Assembly (NCBI GenBank): GCA_021371965.1
Contig: JAJFVE010000011.1
Span: 1-57,955, forward strand
DNA: 57,955 bases
DNA from: Planctomycetaceae bacterium
GTDB taxonomy: Bacteria; Planctomycetota; Phycisphaerae; SM23-33
Reading direction: 5' to 3'
Shown in pieces: positions 9,780 to 18,270 of the stretch. Each line of letters begins with the position of its first letter. The first letter of the stretch is position 1. Position numbers and translations under genes: made by a program. A model generated the notes under the pieces. It searched no databases and was not told the origin of the DNA. It worked only from the letters and a program-made list of their open reading frames with translations.

Positions 9780-12017
9780 ATGAAACCCAAAACTGCTATC
9801 GCTCTGACGCTGATCCTCGTGCTGTGCCTGGGATACATCCTGGCGCGCCACTCGACCCTGCTCAAGCCCAGCAGCACCGCCCCGGCCGACGATCTGCTCC
9901 TGGGGGCGAAGATGGGCAAGATCGTCACCTTCAAGATCACCGACGCCGCCGGCGGAGCGATCGACTTCGCCCGCCGCGGCGGCGACTGGTACGTCGAACG
10001 CCCCTACCAGGCCAAGGCCCAGGCCTGGCGGGTCGACCGCATCGTCAACGAGATCAAGACCCTCGCCGCCCACAGCGCCGCGGGGATCGAAAACGACCTC
10101 TCCGGTCTCGACAAGCCCCTCTGGACCATCACCGTCACCGACGAGACCGGCAAGAACCGCGTCGTCGAGATCGGCCGCCAGACGCCCTCCATGGGCTTCA
10201 GCGAGACCCGCACCTACGTGCACGTCCCCGGACATGATCCCGCGTGGGTCGCCTACGATTTCGCCCAGCATTTCTCGCAGCCGGCGACGGCGTACCGCGA
10301 CAAGGTCTTCGTCGACGTCGCCACCACGGCCGTCACGCGCATCACCCTCAGCGGCAGGAACAGCTTTGAACTCGCCCGCAAGGACGGGAGCTGGAAGATC
10401 GTCGCCCCGATCACGGCCCAGGCCGACGGCGAGGCCGTCGACAATCTGCTGCGCCAGGCCTGCCGCATCGAGGCCGAAGACGTCGTGACCGCCGATGCGA
10501 AAGATCTGTCCCTGTACGGCCTGGCCAAGGGTCAGGAGTCGCTGCTGTTGACGCTGTGGCAAAAGGCCGCCGCGCCGGCGACACAACCGGCGACGCGCGC
10601 ATCGGCCCCGGCCGAAACGCCCCTCACTGTCGCCCTGGGCTCGCGCAGCAACGAGCAGATATATGCCCGCCGCACCGATTCGCCCATCGTCTTTCTCGTC
10701 AACGCATCGCTGCTGGAGGGCCTGCAGCCGGCAGTGGTCTCGCTGCGCCAGCGGCAGGTGCTCGACTTCGACGCCGCGCAGGTCAATGAGATCGCCATCG
10801 AGGCCCAGGGCAAGAGCGCCAAGCTCCACGCCACGCTGGGCCAGTGGACGATGACAGCCCCCTACCAGGCCCCCGCCACCGCAACGCAGGTCAGCGCGCT
10901 GCTGGCGGGCCTGGGCGCCCTTAAGGCCGAGGACTTCCGCGACAATCTCGCCGCCCTGGCCGGGTGGGGTCTGGCGACGCCCCGCGCGGTCGTCTCCCTG
11001 GCCCTGAAGGACAGGAAGCAGCGCCTCACGCTGAACATCGGCGGCAAGAGCCCTTCGGGCGAGATGACCTTCGTGCAGGCCGGCGCAGGGGCGCCGGTGG
11101 CTGTCGTGCCTACCCGCCTGATCGACGCGCTGCCGCTCGAGCCGACGGCGTACTACAACAACGTCCTGCTGAGCATCCCTGCCGCCCAGCAGCTTGTCGG
11201 GATCGACGTCAACCGATCCGGGAGCGTCTTCTCCGTCCGCAAAGACCCCGCCGGATGGAAGATGCTCGCCCCGATCGCCACCGATGCCGACACGGAAAAC
11301 ATCAACAAGCTCTTCGCCCGCCTGCGCGAGCTGGCGGCTTCCAAGATCGTCTTTCTGGGCGAGCAGGCGCCCGAGAAGTTCCTCAACGCCAAAGAGTTCA
11401 TCACGCTGACGCTCAAGACGAGCCAGCCCTCCGCAGCGACTGCGCCGGCGACCTCGCAGGCCAACGACAGGACGTACACCCTGCGCGTGGTGCGCCAGGA
11501 TGACAAGGTCTACGCCATGTGCGTCGGCGCCACGCCTGTCTGCGTCGGCGAAATGCCCAAGACGTTCTTTGAAGAGCTTTCGGGCGAACTGCGAAGCCGC
11601 TCGCTCTGGCAGATCGACTCGCGAAGCATCCGCGAGATCCGCTTCATCGCCGGCGGCGACACGTTCGTCGTGCGCAAGGACGGCGAGAACTGGACGTATC
11701 CCAAGGACCCGTTCGTCAAGCTCGACACCGGCGAGATCAGCGCCTTCCTCGCCGGGGCGGGCAAGCTGCAGGCCCAGGCCTTCGTCGACTACAAGACCCG
11801 CGACCTGCCCAAGTACCGCCTGGACAACCCGTGGTTTTCGCTGGAGCTGGTGCAGGCCGACGGCAAGACCCGCCGCATCGTCGTGTCGCACATTGGCCAG
11901 GACAAGCACGACAACCGCTACGCCGTCATCGAAGGGCTCGACGGCATCTTCACGGTCACGCCCAAGACCGCCGCCAGCCTGGTCAAGAAACTCGACGACC
12001 TCAAAGCCAAACAGTAG
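9780..12017 (+). CDS. DUF4340 domain protein, partner of the Gld exporter
   Basis: 745 aa. The start at 9780 follows a weak purine-rich stretch; upstream codons are repeat DNA. One N-terminal membrane anchor (AIALTLILVLCLGYIL) is followed by at least three copies of the DUF4340 unit, recognisable by recurring blocks such as IVTFKITDAAGGAIDFARRG-DWYVERP, RITLSGRNSFELARKDGSWKIVAP and VNRSGSVFSVRKDPAGWKMLAP. DUF4340 proteins are regularly encoded next to GldG-like genes; the function is unknown, probably extracytoplasmic and membrane-tethered. It is the last gene of the operon; a degenerate palindromic repeat follows the stop. Confidence 0.85.
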   Translation: MKPKTAIALTLILVLCLGYILARHSTLLKPSSTAPADDLLLGAKMGKIVTFKITDAAGGAIDFARRGGDWYVERPYQAKAQAWRVDRIVNEIKTLAAHSAAGIENDLSGLDKPLWTITVTDETGKNRVVEIGRQTPSMGFSETRTYVHVPGHDPAWVAYDFAQHFSQPATAYRDKVFVDVATTAVTRITLSGRNSFELARKDGSWKIVAPITAQADGEAVDNLLRQACRIEAEDVVTADAKDLSLYGLAKGQESLLLTLWQKAAAPATQPATRASAPAETPLTVALGSRSNEQIYARRTDSPIVFLVNASLLEGLQPAVVSLRQRQVLDFDAAQVNEIAIEAQGKSAKLHATLGQWTMTAPYQAPATATQVSALLAGLGALKAEDFRDNLAALAGWGLATPRAVVSLALKDRKQRLTLNIGGKSPSGEMTFVQAGAGAPVAVVPTRLIDALPLEPTAYYNNVLLSIPAAQQLVGIDVNRSGSVFSVRKDPAGWKMLAPIATDADTENINKLFARLRELAASKIVFLGEQAPEKFLNAKEFITLTLKTSQPSAATAPATSQANDRTYTLRVVRQDDKVYAMCVGATPVCVGEMPKTFFEELSGELRSRSLWQIDSRSIREIRFIAGGDTFVVRKDGENWTYPKDPFVKLDTGEISAFLAGAGKLQAQAFVDYKTRDLPKYRLDNPWFSLELVQADGKTRRIVVSHIGQDKHDNRYAVIEGLDGIFTVTPKTAASLVKKLDDLKAKQ

Positions 12018-12090
12018 CACGGGCATCTTGGCCGTGAGGCGCATGGGCGTCTCGCCCATGCTCTTGGATGCCATGGGCATTTCTCCCCGA
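12018..12090. repeat. Degenerate palindromic repeat
   Basis: CACGGGCATCTTGGCCGTG, then GCATGGGCGTCTCGCCCATGC, then a decayed CATGGGCATTTCTCCCCGAG copy. Only the middle unit is intact. Confidence 0.65.
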
Positions 12091-12182
12091 GCCCGTCGAA
12101 ACGCACGAGGCCCTGAAATAGTGCCCCCGCACCGAACGTTTGTTATGATGGCAGCGCTTCGGCACTATGAAGGACTACGACT

Positions 12183-13148
12183 ATGAGAGCACTGGCATCT
12201 CTGATGGTTCTGGCTCTGGCCAGCGCCGCGTTGGCGGCCGAGGGCGCACGCTCCGAGGAAATGAAAGACCTCGCCCGGCAAGCCCAATCCCTCGCGCAGG
12301 AATGGCTGGACGGGCCGGCCAACGATCAAGCCCTTGATATGTGGATCAAGCAGCGCCCCGTCAGTTCCAAGCTCGAAGTGCTCATGAAGGACCTCTGGTA
12401 CGACGCCCAGTCCGTCGACATCCTCCAGACCCTTCTGCAGCAGCGGCGCGGCGAGGCGGCCGACCTCTACGCCGCCAACTGTCTGCTGCGCCCGCTGCTC
12501 AATGCCAAGACCGAGGTCATCGCATCGGCCCTGCCGGCCGTCGAGGCGTTGCACCAGCGCCTGGGCAAGTACGTCGCCATGCCCCAGTACACGCCCGCGC
12601 AGCTCGAAACGTTCAAGCTCAATCCTGAGGACAAGACCCAGGACGCCGCCAAGCTGCGCCAGGCCCGCATCGAGAAGCTCAAGAAGGAACTGGCGCCCAA
12701 GTTCCAGAACGAACAGGCCGCCATCCTGACGCGCAGCCTTGCCAGGCTGATGGTCTATGCCGACCAGGCCGCCACCGATCAGAAGCTCATCGACCTGATC
12801 GCGGCCACCGAGCGCGACGGGCAGTGGGACTACACGGTCATGCTCGAGGCCGTCCGTAGCGAATCGGCCAAGATGAAGAAGGAACGCGCGGACCGCTTCT
12901 ACCAGGCGTTTTACACGCTGTGGAACGAGATTCTCCAGCGCCAGGATCGCGTGCGGAAGTACGATGACCCGGCGGCCGCAAAGATCACCGTCGATGGCGC
13001 GCCGGAAGAAGTGACGCACCAGGACAACGCCGGCGAGCGGTTTCTGAAAGTCCTTAATCAACTTGCCGTGACGGCGCGGCAGCCGGCGCTGCAGAACCCC
13101 CGTCCACGCAAATCGGGCAAGCAGCCCGACGCTCGCCCGCGCCGCTAA
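12183..13148 (+). CDS. Exported protein of unknown function
   Basis: 321 aa with a clear signal peptide (MRALASLMVLALASAALAAEG). I recognise no domain. The mature part looks largely helical and charged, with Gln/Lys/Glu-rich segments and a basic, Pro-rich end (PRPRKSGKQPDARPRR). It ends 5 nt before aroDE and may be co-transcribed with it, but the products suggest no functional link. Confidence 0.7.
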   Translation: MRALASLMVLALASAALAAEGARSEEMKDLARQAQSLAQEWLDGPANDQALDMWIKQRPVSSKLEVLMKDLWYDAQSVDILQTLLQQRRGEAADLYAANCLLRPLLNAKTEVIASALPAVEALHQRLGKYVAMPQYTPAQLETFKLNPEDKTQDAAKLRQARIEKLKKELAPKFQNEQAAILTRSLARLMVYADQAATDQKLIDLIAATERDGQWDYTVMLEAVRSESAKMKKERADRFYQAFYTLWNEILQRQDRVRKYDDPAAAKITVDGAPEEVTHQDNAGERFLKVLNQLAVTARQPALQNPRPRKSGKQPDARPRR

Positions 13149-13153
13149 CGCCC

Positions 13154-14689
13154 ATGGAAAACACTCAACAAGCGACCCGGCTGATCTGTTGCCTGACATC
13201 GCCCAACGTGCGCCAGATGCGCCAGGACATGGAAACCGCCGCCGCGCGCGGGGCCGACACCGTCGAGTGCCGCCTCGACTACCTGGACCGCCTGCCCGAC
13301 GACGCGCAGCTCAACCGCCTGCTGAAGGACCCGCCCGCCCAGGTCATCGTCACCTGCCGCCCCAGGCGAGAGGGCGGGCAATACGAAGGCGACGAATACC
13401 AGCGCCTGCGGGTGCTCTGCCGCTCGGCGAATCTCGGCGCGACCATCGACGTCGAACGCGACGTTCCCGTCGCCGAGGCCCTGGCCGTCGTCAGCGCCTC
13501 GCCGCAGTCGCAGATTATCCGCAGCCATCACGACTTTGCGTCCGTGCCCGCCAACCTCGACGCGCTCGTCGCCGAGATGGAGCGGTCGGCCGGCACTGTC
13601 ACCAAGATCGTCTTCATGGCCTCGCGGCCCGAGGACGCCTTCCGCCCCCTGGACCTCGTGCGGTCGCGGTCTCGCGACATGATCGCCCTGGCGATGGGCG
13701 ATGCGGGCGTCGTCAGCCGCATCCTGGGGCGAAAGTTCGGCGCGTACGGGACCTTCACCACCTTGAGCGATACCGGGACCACCGCGCCAGGCCAGGTCAG
13801 CATCGACGTCATGCGGAACCTCTACCGCTGGCAGAGCATCAACGACCGCACAGCCGTCTACGGCGTCATCGGCTGCCCTATCGCCCACTCGATGAGCCCG
13901 GCGATACACAACGCGGCCTTTGAAGCCGCCGCCGTCAACGCCGTCTACCTGCCCCTGCTGGTGCAAAGCGGGGTGGACAATTTCAACCGTTTCATGGACG
14001 CGCTGCTGGCGCGTCCGTGGCTGGACTGGCGCGGGCTGAGCGTGACGATCCCGCACAAGGAGCATGCCCTGGCGTATGTCGGCGCGTCGCGGTGCGAGGC
14101 GCTGGCGACGATCATCGGCGCGATCAATACGATCACGATCGACCGGGGCGGACAGCTCAGCGGGCGCAATACAGACTACGCCGCCGCGATCGACGCATTG
14201 TGCAACGCCATGGCGATCCGCCGCGAGGACCTGCTCGACCGCACCGTCGCGGTGCTGGGCGCCGGCGGCGTCGCCCGGGCCGTCGTCGCCGCCCTGACGC
14301 ATTACGGGGCGCGAGTAACCGTCTTCAACCGCACGCACTCGCGCGCCGCCGCGCTGGCGGACGAGTTCCTCTGCAAGTCCCGCGATTGGGACTGCGTCGA
14401 GTCGCTCGATGCGCAGATCGTGATCAACTGCACGTCGATCGGGATGCACCCGCGCGTGGACGAGTCGCCGCTGGGGCGGATTCCCGCGGGCGTCGAGGTG
14501 GTCTTCGACACGATCTACAACCCCATCGAGACGAAGCTGCTGACCTTCGCCCGCGCCGCCGGGTGCACAACCGTCAGCGGTGTGGACATGTTCGTCAACC
14601 AGGCGGTCGCTCAATTTGAAACCTGGACAGGGATCCGGGCGCCTCGAGACATCATGCGCAGCGTCGTGCTGAAAACGCTGCACGACTGA
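13154..14689 (+). CDS. aroDE: Bifunctional 3-dehydroquinate dehydratase / shikimate dehydrogenase
   Basis: 511 aa, a fusion catalysing steps three and four of the shikimate pathway in the cytoplasm. Residues 1-225 are a type I dehydroquinase: ECRLDYL near 38-43, TCRPRREGG, the catalytic histidine in SHHDF (about H126) and the Schiff-base lysine in TKIVFMA (about K151). Residues 235-511 are shikimate dehydrogenase: AHSMSPAIHN (substrate serines 246 and 248), TIPHKEHA (catalytic K302), GRNTDYAA (D341), the Rossmann loop GAGGVA at 369-374, FNRTHSRA for NADP specificity and INCTSIGM. The same domain order occurs in plants, chlamydiae and other PVC bacteria. All key residues are present. Confidence 0.95.
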   Translation: MENTQQATRLICCLTSPNVRQMRQDMETAAARGADTVECRLDYLDRLPDDAQLNRLLKDPPAQVIVTCRPRREGGQYEGDEYQRLRVLCRSANLGATIDVERDVPVAEALAVVSASPQSQIIRSHHDFASVPANLDALVAEMERSAGTVTKIVFMASRPEDAFRPLDLVRSRSRDMIALAMGDAGVVSRILGRKFGAYGTFTTLSDTGTTAPGQVSIDVMRNLYRWQSINDRTAVYGVIGCPIAHSMSPAIHNAAFEAAAVNAVYLPLLVQSGVDNFNRFMDALLARPWLDWRGLSVTIPHKEHALAYVGASRCEALATIIGAINTITIDRGGQLSGRNTDYAAAIDALCNAMAIRREDLLDRTVAVLGAGGVARAVVAALTHYGARVTVFNRTHSRAAALADEFLCKSRDWDCVESLDAQIVINCTSIGMHPRVDESPLGRIPAGVEVVFDTIYNPIETKLLTFARAAGCTTVSGVDMFVNQAVAQFETWTGIRAPRDIMRSVVLKTLHD

Positions 14690-14757
14690 CTCCGTGAACG
14701 TGTTCCCTTCTGAAAGACAGGTGATAGCACCGCTCATTTGCGGTATCATCTTTCTAC

Positions 14758-15690
14758 ATGAATCCAGACTTGAGCATCCAACTTGCTGGAGTCCCTCTGA
14801 CCAATCCGCTGATGACCGCAAGCGGTACGTGCGGGTACGCCGACGAGTATGCAGATTTTCTGAACCTGTCCGAACTGGGCGCCTTCGTGACCAAGAGCAT
14901 CACCGTGGCGCCCCGCCAGGGGAATGATTATCCGCGCGTGGTCGAAACCCGCGCTGGAATGCTCAACGCCATCGGCTTGGCCAATGTCGGGCTTCAGGTC
15001 TTTCTGGAAGAGAAACTCCCTCTGCTTGAGAAGCTCAATCTACCGGTTTTCGTCAACGTAGCGGGCACCACCGTTGAAGACTATCTGGCGGTTATCAAAG
15101 CAATGGCGGATGTTCCGGTTGTTCGCGGCGTGGAACTGAATATCTCCTGCCCGAACGTCAAAGAGGGTGGAATCCAGTTTGGCACGGACCCCGCGCAGGT
15201 GCACAAGATCACCAGCGCCGCAAGCGAAGCTCGTGGCAAGAATCTCCTGATCGTCAAGCTGTCGCCGAACGTGACGGACATTACCGCCACCGCCCGTGCG
15301 GCCGTTGAAGGCGGCGCGCAGGTATTGAGCATGATCAACACCTTCACCGCCATGGCGATTGACATCGAGAAGCGCCGTGCGATTCTGGGCAACCGCACCG
15401 GCGGACTGTCCGGACCCGCGGTGCGTCCCATCGCCGTACGGATGGTACACGAGGTCTATTCCAAAGTCGCCAGACCGGCGGGCGTCCCGATCATCGGCAT
15501 GGGCGGTATCCAGTACGCTCACGACGCGATCGAATTTCTCTTGGCCGGTGCGACGGGACTGGCCATTGGCTCGGCACTCTTCGTCAACCCCGCGTGCATC
15601 GTGGACATCAAGAAGGGAATTCAGGACTATCTGCGCCGTCACGGGCATGCGTCCGTTTCCCAGATCGTCGGAGCTTTGCAGACCGATTAA
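14758..15690 (+). CDS. pyrD: Dihydroorotate dehydrogenase, class 1B catalytic subunit
   Basis: 310 aa. It oxidises dihydroorotate to orotate in pyrimidine synthesis using FMN. Family landmarks are NPLMTASGTCGY, GAFVTKSITVAPRQGN, the GLANVG loop, NISCPNVKEGG with the class 1 catalytic cysteine, SPNVTD, GGLSGPAVRP and the FMN phosphate loop GMGGI. The cysteine base and the sequence pattern point to the NAD-linked type 1B (PyrDB), which normally works with the flavin/iron-sulfur subunit PyrK; pyrK is not in this window. Base composition looks lower in G+C than aroDE just upstream. A terminator follows immediately. Confidence 0.93.
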   Translation: MNPDLSIQLAGVPLTNPLMTASGTCGYADEYADFLNLSELGAFVTKSITVAPRQGNDYPRVVETRAGMLNAIGLANVGLQVFLEEKLPLLEKLNLPVFVNVAGTTVEDYLAVIKAMADVPVVRGVELNISCPNVKEGGIQFGTDPAQVHKITSAASEARGKNLLIVKLSPNVTDITATARAAVEGGAQVLSMINTFTAMAIDIEKRRAILGNRTGGLSGPAVRPIAVRMVHEVYSKVARPAGVPIIGMGGIQYAHDAIEFLLAGATGLAIGSALFVNPACIVDIKKGIQDYLRRHGHASVSQIVGALQTD

Positions 15691-15692
15691 AG

Positions 15693-15727
15693 AAAAAGCC
15701 CCTGGCGCCGGCGCGCCGGGGGCTTTT
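15693..15727. terminator. Bidirectional terminator between pyrD and the VIT/VWA gene
   Basis: AAAAGCCCC...GGGGCTTTT arms with an inner G+C-rich stem (TGGCGC / GCGCCG). The A-run on one side and T-run on the other make it usable from both converging genes. Confidence 0.85.
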
Positions 15728-15746
15728 CATGTGCGTCAGTCGGCGT

Positions 15747-18032
15747 CTATTTGATGTTGTACGTCTGCCCGCGCAGGGTCACCAGCAGTTCCTCATCGGC
15801 GCGCTGGGACGCCATCAGGCGGTTTTGCTCGACCGTGTTGCCGTGGATGAGCTTGAAATACTCGTCGCTGTAGCGATGGATGGTCTGGATCTTGTCGCGG
15901 TCCTTTTCCATGTCCACCTTGGCGGCGCTGTCAGCCACCCACACGTTGCCGCGGCGGTAGAGCGTCTGATTGTCGACGCTACGGACGCTGTCGGCCTTTT
16001 CCTTCTTGTCGGCCTCATACGCCCGCACGGTGGTGTTGCCGTAGACGCTGGCGTTGCCGGCGCTCTTTCCGGCGCCGCTGGCGGAATATTCTGGCGCCTC
16101 CGCCGCCGGGGCGGGAGCGTCCGCCGAATTGAGGCTCTGCCTGGCCTTGGCGGCTACCTGGGCGCGGGCGCCCGAGACGTCCTTATACCGTTCGAGCGAC
16201 TCGCTCGCGCTGGCGCGGACGCTGGGAGCGTCGTGCAAGACCGTGCGTTCGTCGGCCAGGAAGCTCGTGTAGGGAGTGATGATGCCGTACTTGAGGCTCA
16301 GCTTGACCAGTTCGTCGATGACTTCCTGGTTCTTGCCGTGGAGCTGGATCTGGTCGAGCAGGTATCCCACGCGTCGTACGGCCCAGAGTTTCTCCACGAA
16401 GCCATACCGCAGATCCGGTCCGGGCGCACAGACGCTGACGGGATACTCGAAGGTCTTGCTCTTGCCCAGGTAGTTGCCCCGCACGACCAATTGCGTCTGG
16501 TACGTTCCACCGGCGGCGGCCGATAGGTCCTTGAGCGAGTCGGCGTCGTAGCGCCCCACCAGGACGATCTGGTCGCCCTCGAACAGGTCGCCGAGCTTGC
16601 GCGGGTACAGGTCGCGGACTTTCAACTTGCCCATCTCGACGGCCAGGTCCGACATCACCGGGTTCTTGATCTTGTTGTACAGCGAGCTGATCTTGGGCTC
16701 CATCGGCTCTTGCGGCTTGCAGTAGTCGCTGCGCCCGTTGTTGTCGCCGACGAGCTTGTCCAGCAGCCGCACGTTCACGTCGTACCCCACGCCCATGGCG
16801 AACACGCGGGCGCTGACATCCTTATTCGCCGCGATGACCTCCTTGAGGATCTTGCCCTCGTCGGTCTCGCCCACCGTCGGCAGGCCGTCGGTCATGAAGA
16901 TCACGTACTTGGGCCGCGACGACGGCGAGCCCTTGAGCACCTTGAGGCTCAGCAGCATCGCCTCCTGGATGTTAGTGCCTCCGCCGGCGTCGATGCGGTC
17001 CAGCGTCTCCAGCGCGCGTTCGACGTGGGTCTTATCCGCGGCCGCCAGCTCGTTGCCGAAGAACGCCTCGACCGAGTCGCTGTAGACGACGACGTTGAAC
17101 TGGTCTTCCTTATTGAGGCTGTTGATGACCTGCGTGGCGGCGGCCTTGGCTTGCTTGATCTTTTCGCCATTCATCGAACCGCTACGGTCCAGCGCGAGCA
17201 CGACGTCCTTGGGCATGACGTTGGTCTGGCTGTCGCGCGGGTTGGGGCTGACGAGCATGAGGAAGTAGCCGTCCTCTTTCGCCTGCGGCTGCGAGGTCAG
17301 CAGCGTGGCGGCCACCTTTTCGTCGGCGGCCTTGTAGAAGACCTGGAAGTCCGTCGCCGGCAGAGCGTCCTTGGCCTCGAAGGTCGCTACGACGTGCCGG
17401 GGGTCGTTGCGCTTGACGTTGAGGTCGTGCGTGGGCGAGTAGACCGACGTGATGTCGCTCTTGGACTCGATGTCGACGCTGACCTTCACGCTGGCGATCT
17501 TCTTGGCCGAGAACTTTTCGGTGTTGAGCGGATACCATACCTCGACGAGGTCGCGGTCCTTGTGGCAGACCATCTTGTAGTTGACCAGCACGCGGCAGGG
17601 CTTGCCCGGCTGCAGGGGAAACGCGCTGGTCTTGTACATCCCGAAGCCGACGTACTCCAGCAGCGCGGGGTCCTTCTTGGCCCGCACGATGGACTCGTAG
17701 ATGCGCCGGGCCTCGTCGGCCTTGTACAGCTTGGCGGCGAACTCCTTGCCGTCGACCATGAGGGTCATCGAGTCGATGGCCGCATCGGGCGGCACGGGGA
17801 AGACGTATTCGACCTCGAGCACGCCCGGGCCGGTGTTCTCGAAGGACTGGTCGATGCTGACCATCGCCACCTGGTCGCGCACCTTGATGTCCACGTGATG
17901 GTACTTGACCGACCAGCTCCCGCGAATCTGGATGATCGGGCGGATGGGGATGATCATGCCGTCGGCCCGCACTGCAGCCGATGCCGCCAGAACCACCACC
18001 GCCGCCGCTACTGCTTTAAGATGGGTATTCAT
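15747..18032 (-). CDS. Exported VIT and von Willebrand factor A domain protein
   Basis: 761 aa. The start at 18032 has GGAG upstream and opens a signal peptide (MNTHLKAVAAAVVVLAASAAVRA). A VIT domain occupies about 30-165 (YHHVDIKVRDQVAMVSIDQSF, then EYVFPVPPDAAID). The VWA domain, about 275-450, has an intact metal-binding DRSGSMNG motif and FMTDGLPTVG. The C-terminal 150 residues are Ala/Ser-rich then charged (RGNVWVADSAAKVDMEKDRDK). This is the inter-alpha-trypsin-inhibitor-like architecture common in PVC bacteria; it probably mediates adhesion or protein interaction at the cell surface. The open frame upstream of the chosen start is a palindromic repeat. Confidence 0.88.
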   Translation of the reverse strand: MNTHLKAVAAAVVVLAASAAVRADGMIIPIRPIIQIRGSWSVKYHHVDIKVRDQVAMVSIDQSFENTGPGVLEVEYVFPVPPDAAIDSMTLMVDGKEFAAKLYKADEARRIYESIVRAKKDPALLEYVGFGMYKTSAFPLQPGKPCRVLVNYKMVCHKDRDLVEVWYPLNTEKFSAKKIASVKVSVDIESKSDITSVYSPTHDLNVKRNDPRHVVATFEAKDALPATDFQVFYKAADEKVAATLLTSQPQAKEDGYFLMLVSPNPRDSQTNVMPKDVVLALDRSGSMNGEKIKQAKAAATQVINSLNKEDQFNVVVYSDSVEAFFGNELAAADKTHVERALETLDRIDAGGGTNIQEAMLLSLKVLKGSPSSRPKYVIFMTDGLPTVGETDEGKILKEVIAANKDVSARVFAMGVGYDVNVRLLDKLVGDNNGRSDYCKPQEPMEPKISSLYNKIKNPVMSDLAVEMGKLKVRDLYPRKLGDLFEGDQIVLVGRYDADSLKDLSAAAGGTYQTQLVVRGNYLGKSKTFEYPVSVCAPGPDLRYGFVEKLWAVRRVGYLLDQIQLHGKNQEVIDELVKLSLKYGIITPYTSFLADERTVLHDAPSVRASASESLERYKDVSGARAQVAAKARQSLNSADAPAPAAEAPEYSASGAGKSAGNASVYGNTTVRAYEADKKEKADSVRSVDNQTLYRRGNVWVADSAAKVDMEKDRDKIQTIHRYSDEYFKLIHGNTVEQNRLMASQRADEELLVTLRGQTYNIK

Positions 18033-18053
18033 GTTCAGTCTCCGCGCCGTTGT

Positions 18054-18140
18054 GTGGCATGGGCGTCTCGCCCATGCTCTTTGCTTCTTCCTCTGGCGGG
18101 CGAGACGCCCGCCAGTGCATGGCCGAGACGGCCATGCCAC
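18054..18140. repeat. Palindromic repeat
   Basis: GTGGCATGGGCG...CGGCCATGCCAC, with three mini-palindromes including GGCGGGCGAGACGCCCGCC. It lies just upstream of the VIT/VWA start, between divergent genes. Confidence 0.8.
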
Positions 18141-18270
18141 AAAACTTTGACGCCCGCGGTGGCCGGCGGTTCCATCTTTGCCTAAAATTCAAGCGCTATG
18201 GCGTCGCCCATCTACCAGTGTATAATCCGCCCGGTTGGGATTCGCCATCGTCGGCGAGGGATTCATCGCC

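Noticed and set aside
9555..12080. An 841-codon minus-strand open frame over the DUF4340 gene
   Set aside because: Composition is that of an antisense shadow, and the plus-strand protein shows a membrane anchor and repeated DUF4340 units.
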